DNA of 64,000 bases from Trichomonas tenax (Eukaryota; Parabasalia; Trichomonadida; Trichomonadidae), in contig JALKBU010000125.1 of assembly GCA_023091735.1 (NCBI GenBank), positions 1-64,000 on the forward strand. The letters are read 5' to 3'. Under the pieces are notes generated by a model. The model did no database searches and had not been told where the DNA came from. It saw only the letters and a list, made by a program, of their open reading frames with translations. Numbering within the stretch: position 1 is the stretch's first letter; every line of letters begins with the position of its first letter. A program made the translations under genes and the position numbers. Shown here piece after piece: positions 60,722 to 64,000 of the stretch.

Positions 60722-63169
60722 TCAATCAAGATTGGCAGACATGTTCTTGAAATACCTCTGTGAGTACTTCTTATAGTCTGGATCTTTCATGAGAGATTTG
60801 AAGTATTTATCGAATTTCAACTGTTTAAACTTTCTCGCACATTCTTCATACTTCGATAATATTGTAACGACGGCAATTGTCACTGGAACGCAGTCATTAT
60901 CATTGACAATCGTTTCTTTAAGACACGAGCATATGTCAACAAGCTCTGAGAAGAAAGAAACGCGTGCTAAATCTGATATAATTGTTAAAACAGAAACAAA
61001 TTCCGGAGAATCATTATCGATATCATCAATTGCTGAAAATATGTTTGCAATGACACCTCCATCAACGAGAGATTGACAAAACTCGGCATCTGGCTCTAGT
61101 TTAGATATTATTACTGATATATGTGTTAAAATTCTTGAATCGCACTCTTCAACAAGCCTGGAAAGAAAATATGGGAGATCATTGAGCTTCTTCACTTCAG
61201 GAATAAGTGAGTTGTGAACTAAACAAGCGAGAAGTAACTTCAGAGTGCAGAATATTGTTGGATTATCTCTTTGTAACCATTTCTTGCTCTTCACAAGTTG
61301 CCTTGCGCCTTCTTCGAGACCGATAATCTTTAGCAGACAAAGATTACCTCGTTCATCATTTATTGAAGAAAACAACAAACCAGAGATGATTGATGGTATT
61401 GGAGGTATTTCATCGATGTGCAGCAAAAACTCCAAAGCAGAATTCGAATTGTCATCATCAATGAGATATGAAGATATTGATTCGAAATCGAGTTCGGTGA
61501 ATTTTTCTTCGAATTCAGACGAAAAGAAACAAAGGAAGTTCATAACCAGTGGCGAAGCAAAGGAATCATGAAGATAAATAGCTGAATTGCAAATATCGAA
61601 AATATCATCGCTATTCTTTCTCAAGAAGTTCTTGTTCTGGCACAAATCGAATAATAAACTAATGTATTCACCAGCACCGACGGAATGCAAGAAACTATCA
61701 GCATACTTCAATAGGAAGTCTTCTATTTGTGAATCAGGAATGAAGTCTTTCATAAATGCAAATATAATTACTAATTTTTGTGGCCTTATTTTGATGATTG
61801 TTTTGTATTTATTGACAAAATCTCCTAAAAGCGCTTCTGGTTGTCTTTTAGCAATTTCAAGGATAATATCAAGCGAGCAGTCAATGAAATCCTCTGATCC
61901 GATTGGTAGAAGATTGTGAAGAGCCATATTGATGAATGTCTGAAAATGATATTTCTTTTGAACGACTTTTTGAACACATTCTAAAATGGAGATCATTTCA
62001 GCTCTCATTGGAGGCTTCGTGAAAAACTGCTGAATGACTTTGAAGAAAGGTCGCGATTGGACATTCAATAAGTGCTTTGATGCCTTCTTTAGTTCAGGTC
62101 TAAAGAAGAAATCTCGAGTGTTCTTTACCGCATCGAGATCAACGAAATCTTGATTTTGTGATGATTTCTTTTTCTTTTCGATTGGACTTTTTCCACTCTC
62201 TGAAAGAGAGACCGACTTCTCAACTGCACGTATTGATTCATATTTCTTTGGAGGTGATGCGTAAGAGCCTCTATGATTCTTATTTATTTTGCTTAATTTT
62301 CGCATTATATAAGTGATTTCTGTATCATCGCAACCATCGAATATGCATTTTCTATCAGCAAACATTTTGTATATCTCGCTGAATGTTGGTCTTGCCTCTG
62401 GATCTTCATGCCAGCATTTAAGAATCAATGATTTAATCGATTTTGGTGCATTTCGAGGAATATCTGGTCTTTCACCCTGCAACACTGCTTTTTCGATGTT
62501 TGCATCATCGAACTCCCATGGTATTGATCCACTGATGATTTCATATAATACTGAACCATATGAATATACATCTGAAGGATAACTGTAATCACCGCTCAAA
62601 AACACTTCAGGTGCCATCCATTGGGGTGCTCCGACGTTACAAGTTAGCAATTCGTCGTCAAAAATTTGCCTCGAGATTCCAAAATCGCAAATTTTCGGGT
62701 AAAAGTATTCATCTATCAATATATTTGTCGATTTCAGGTCTCTATGAATGATTCCCTGACTGTGCAATGTCGCCATTGCGTGAGCAATTCCCATTGCGAT
62801 GATATTTTTTCTTGTGGCATCGAGAAATCGCGATTTTTTGCTGTTGTGAAGGTATTTAAACAAAGTTCCTTTGGATGCGTACTCTTCAACTATCGTAAAA
62901 GGTTCATAATTCGAATATCCGAATAATTTTATAACAAAAGGGTGTTCTGCTGCAATTTGCGTTGAAATTTCTCTTTTCACAAGACGTATCGACTTTTTAT
63001 TGAGTTTAACCGTGAATTCTTTCAAGGCAACAAGATCTTCATTTTCTTTATCACGAGCGAGATAAACAACAGCGGATCCCCCTCTACCAATTTGTTTGAT
63101 CTTCTCGTAGCGATCAATATCAACCTCCAGATCTCTCACATCTAAGGCAGATATTGAGTTCACACTCAT
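60722..63169 (-). CDS. TKL-like protein kinase with C-terminal helical repeats
   Basis: The 815-residue protein has a kinase domain at about 22-275: glycine loop IGRGGSAVVY, VALK with Lys50, HRDLKSTN with Asp144, DFG with Asp162, then GAPQWMAPEVF and DVYSYGSVLYEII. All catalytic residues are present. The HRDLKSTNIL loop and the WMAPEVF/YSYGxxLYE pattern are those of the TKL (MLK/RAF-like) group. A basic Ser-rich linker (PIEKKKKSSQNQ) precedes about 460 residues of alpha-helical, armadillo-like repeats. This kinase plus repeat layout is common in expanded trichomonad kinomes. The initiator-like TCATTAA lies 7 bases before the ATG. Substrate unknown. Confidence 0.88.
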   Translation of the reverse strand: MSVNSISALDVRDLEVDIDRYEKIKQIGRGGSAVVYLARDKENEDLVALKEFTVKLNKKSIRLVKREISTQIAAEHPFVIKLFGYSNYEPFTIVEEYASKGTLFKYLHNSKKSRFLDATRKNIIAMGIAHAMATLHSQGIIHRDLKSTNILIDEYFYPKICDFGISRQIFDDELLTCNVGAPQWMAPEVFLSGDYSYPSDVYSYGSVLYEIISGSIPWEFDDANIEKAVLQGERPDIPRNAPKSIKSLILKCWHEDPEARPTFSEIYKMFADRKCIFDGCDDTEITYIMRKLSKINKNHRGSYASPPKKYESIRAVEKSVSLSESGKSPIEKKKKSSQNQDFVDLDAVKNTRDFFFRPELKKASKHLLNVQSRPFFKVIQQFFTKPPMRAEMISILECVQKVVQKKYHFQTFINMALHNLLPIGSEDFIDCSLDIILEIAKRQPEALLGDFVNKYKTIIKIRPQKLVIIFAFMKDFIPDSQIEDFLLKYADSFLHSVGAGEYISLLFDLCQNKNFLRKNSDDIFDICNSAIYLHDSFASPLVMNFLCFFSSEFEEKFTELDFESISSYLIDDDNSNSALEFLLHIDEIPPIPSIISGLLFSSINDERGNLCLLKIIGLEEGARQLVKSKKWLQRDNPTIFCTLKLLLACLVHNSLIPEVKKLNDLPYFLSRLVEECDSRILTHISVIISKLEPDAEFCQSLVDGGVIANIFSAIDDIDNDSPEFVSVLTIISDLARVSFFSELVDICSCLKETIVNDNDCVPVTIAVVTILSKYEECARKFKQLKFDKYFKSLMKDPDYKKYSQRYFKNMSANLD

Positions 63170-63171
63170 TT

Positions 63172-63178
63172 TTAATGA
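63172..63178 (-). promoter_or_regulatory. Initiator-like element of the kinase gene
   Basis: TCATTAA on the minus strand with presumed +1 at 63176, a seven-base leader. Confidence 0.55.
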
Positions 63179-63447
63179 TTACAAAATTTTCACTTTTCCA
63201 AAAATCTTCAAAAACTATATAAAAATAGTCGTTTTTCTTTTATGAATAACATTTTTCTTCAAAAACAAAAATAAATCATATTCTAAATTAGTTGTATATC
63301 CTTTTTCATTCATAAATTTTGTGATTTATCATAGATTTTTGTGATGTAGGAAAATTTATTTCATTAAAAATAAGTTCATTTTAAATTTGGCCTTTATTTC
63401 TAAAAATAGACATATAATTGAGAACAATAAACAAAACAAAACACGAT

Positions 63448-64000
63448 TTAGCTGTGACATTTCAAGTTGATGATTGATTCGCCGTGTTCTTGGTATTCAG
63501 CCTTAGTTACCATCATCTCGTCGAAGAAGAACTCGTTCGTACAGAGAACAGAGCCACCAATCCACACAGCATCCTTTCTTTGAGGAGGTGCAAGAACAAC
63601 AATCTTCATTGATGGTGGGGCGAGAGTTATGACTTCTTTTTCGATTCTTTCTGCGATTCCTGCGATCGTCGTTGTTCCTCCGGATAAGAAAATGCTCTTG
63701 TAGAGGTCCTGGCGAATATCTATATCGCATTTCATGATTGAATCAAACATAATCTGATGAATACCTTCAGTATCCTTATTGGCAATCGTAGGTTCGAACA
63801 AAACCTCTGAACACAGGAATCTTTCTTTTCCAACGTCGTAATATTTACCACTTGGCAATCTTAGTTGTTCAAAGACTTCCTGCGATTGCTCTTCAGCCTG
63901 AAAATCAATTGGAACGTAGGAAAGTTTGTCTTTGATTGCTTTAAACTCTTCCAAAGCCCAATCAGATGTTTGTGGGTCTCTTTGTGTAATTAATCGCTTC
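63448..64000 (-). CDS. Actin-like protein, C-terminal part (runs off the window)
   Basis: The frame enters from the window edge and ends at 63448, giving about 184 residues of the actin fold. Landmarks: AIKDKLSYV, GIHQIMFDSIMKCDIDIRQD, LSGGTTTIAGIAERIEKE, IVVLAPPQRKDAVWIGGSVL and the tail SIINLKCHS. Conventional actin has VWIGGSILASLSTFQ and ends HRKCF. The divergence (LCTNEFFFDEM, an ending without Phe, an extra-acidic EEQSQEVFEQL) points to a diverged actin or actin-related protein rather than the main cytoskeletal isoform. The start lies outside. Confidence 0.85.
   Translation of the reverse strand, partial: KRLITQRDPQTSDWALEEFKAIKDKLSYVPIDFQAEEQSQEVFEQLRLPSGKYYDVGKERFLCSEVLFEPTIANKDTEGIHQIMFDSIMKCDIDIRQDLYKSIFLSGGTTTIAGIAERIEKEVITLAPPSMKIVVLAPPQRKDAVWIGGSVLCTNEFFFDEMMVTKAEYQEHGESIINLKCHS

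Noticed and set aside
1..64000. CRISPR arrays, bacterial operons or Shine-Dalgarno sites
   Set aside because: No regularly spaced repeats were found, and the gene content and promoters are eukaryotic.

Overview
The window looks like nuclear chromosomal DNA of a parabasalid protist (Trichomonas/Tritrichomonas type). Evidence: long intron-less reading frames in AT-rich DNA; very short 5' leaders with an initiator-like TCA(+1)Y motif 4-25 bases before many start codons; a protein resembling the trichomonad initiator-binding domain family; and the accessory families expanded in trichomonads (BspA-like leucine-rich repeats, DUF3447/ankyrin proteins, Pmp-like repeats). The species cannot be fixed from this sequence; the high load of non-coding DNA and mobile elements would suit Tritrichomonas.

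Layout. 1-14 kb: a PAS-like membrane protein, TVP23, THOC2 and a B-box/TLDc protein, all on the minus strand, then a BspA-like gene with a broken start. 14-19 kb: a gene-poor stretch with an internally deleted Tc1/mariner copy, a decayed membrane-protein gene, a strongly folded GC-rich element (17172-17418) and a broken ankyrin gene. 19-30 kb: a ZGRF1-like helicase, a MITE with 21-bp internal repeats, an initiator-binding-domain protein, a small hypothetical protein and an SF3B3-like splicing factor. 30-35 kb: no supported gene, but a perfect 47-bp inverted repeat. 35-43 kb: a PROPPIN, a giant type I membrane protein, then a gene desert with a 24-bp inverted repeat and a 696-bp element bounded by long TIRs and a 9-bp target duplication (MULE-like). 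43-57 kb: a P5A ATPase, a small hypothetical gene, a coiled-coil pseudogene, a small KKxx membrane protein, an RCC1-like protein, calreticulin, an importin-alpha-like ARM protein and a Pmp-like pseudogene. 58-64 kb: DNA ligase I, a TKL-like kinase with a helical repeat tail, and the 3' end of an actin-like gene running off the edge.

How they fit. There are no operons. The conserved single-copy type genes (mRNA export and splicing: THOC2, SF3B3; nuclear import: importin-alpha-like; ER/Golgi: TVP23, P5A ATPase, calreticulin; autophagy/endosome: PROPPIN; DNA replication and repair: LIG1, ZGRF1) are intact. Four members of the expanded surface or repeat families are broken by stops, frameshifts or lost starts. 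The window is thus a mosaic of stable core genes separated by accessory gene relics and small DNA transposons. Several starts were moved inward from non-ATG codons to the first ATG downstream of an initiator-like motif or to the start of the conserved domain.
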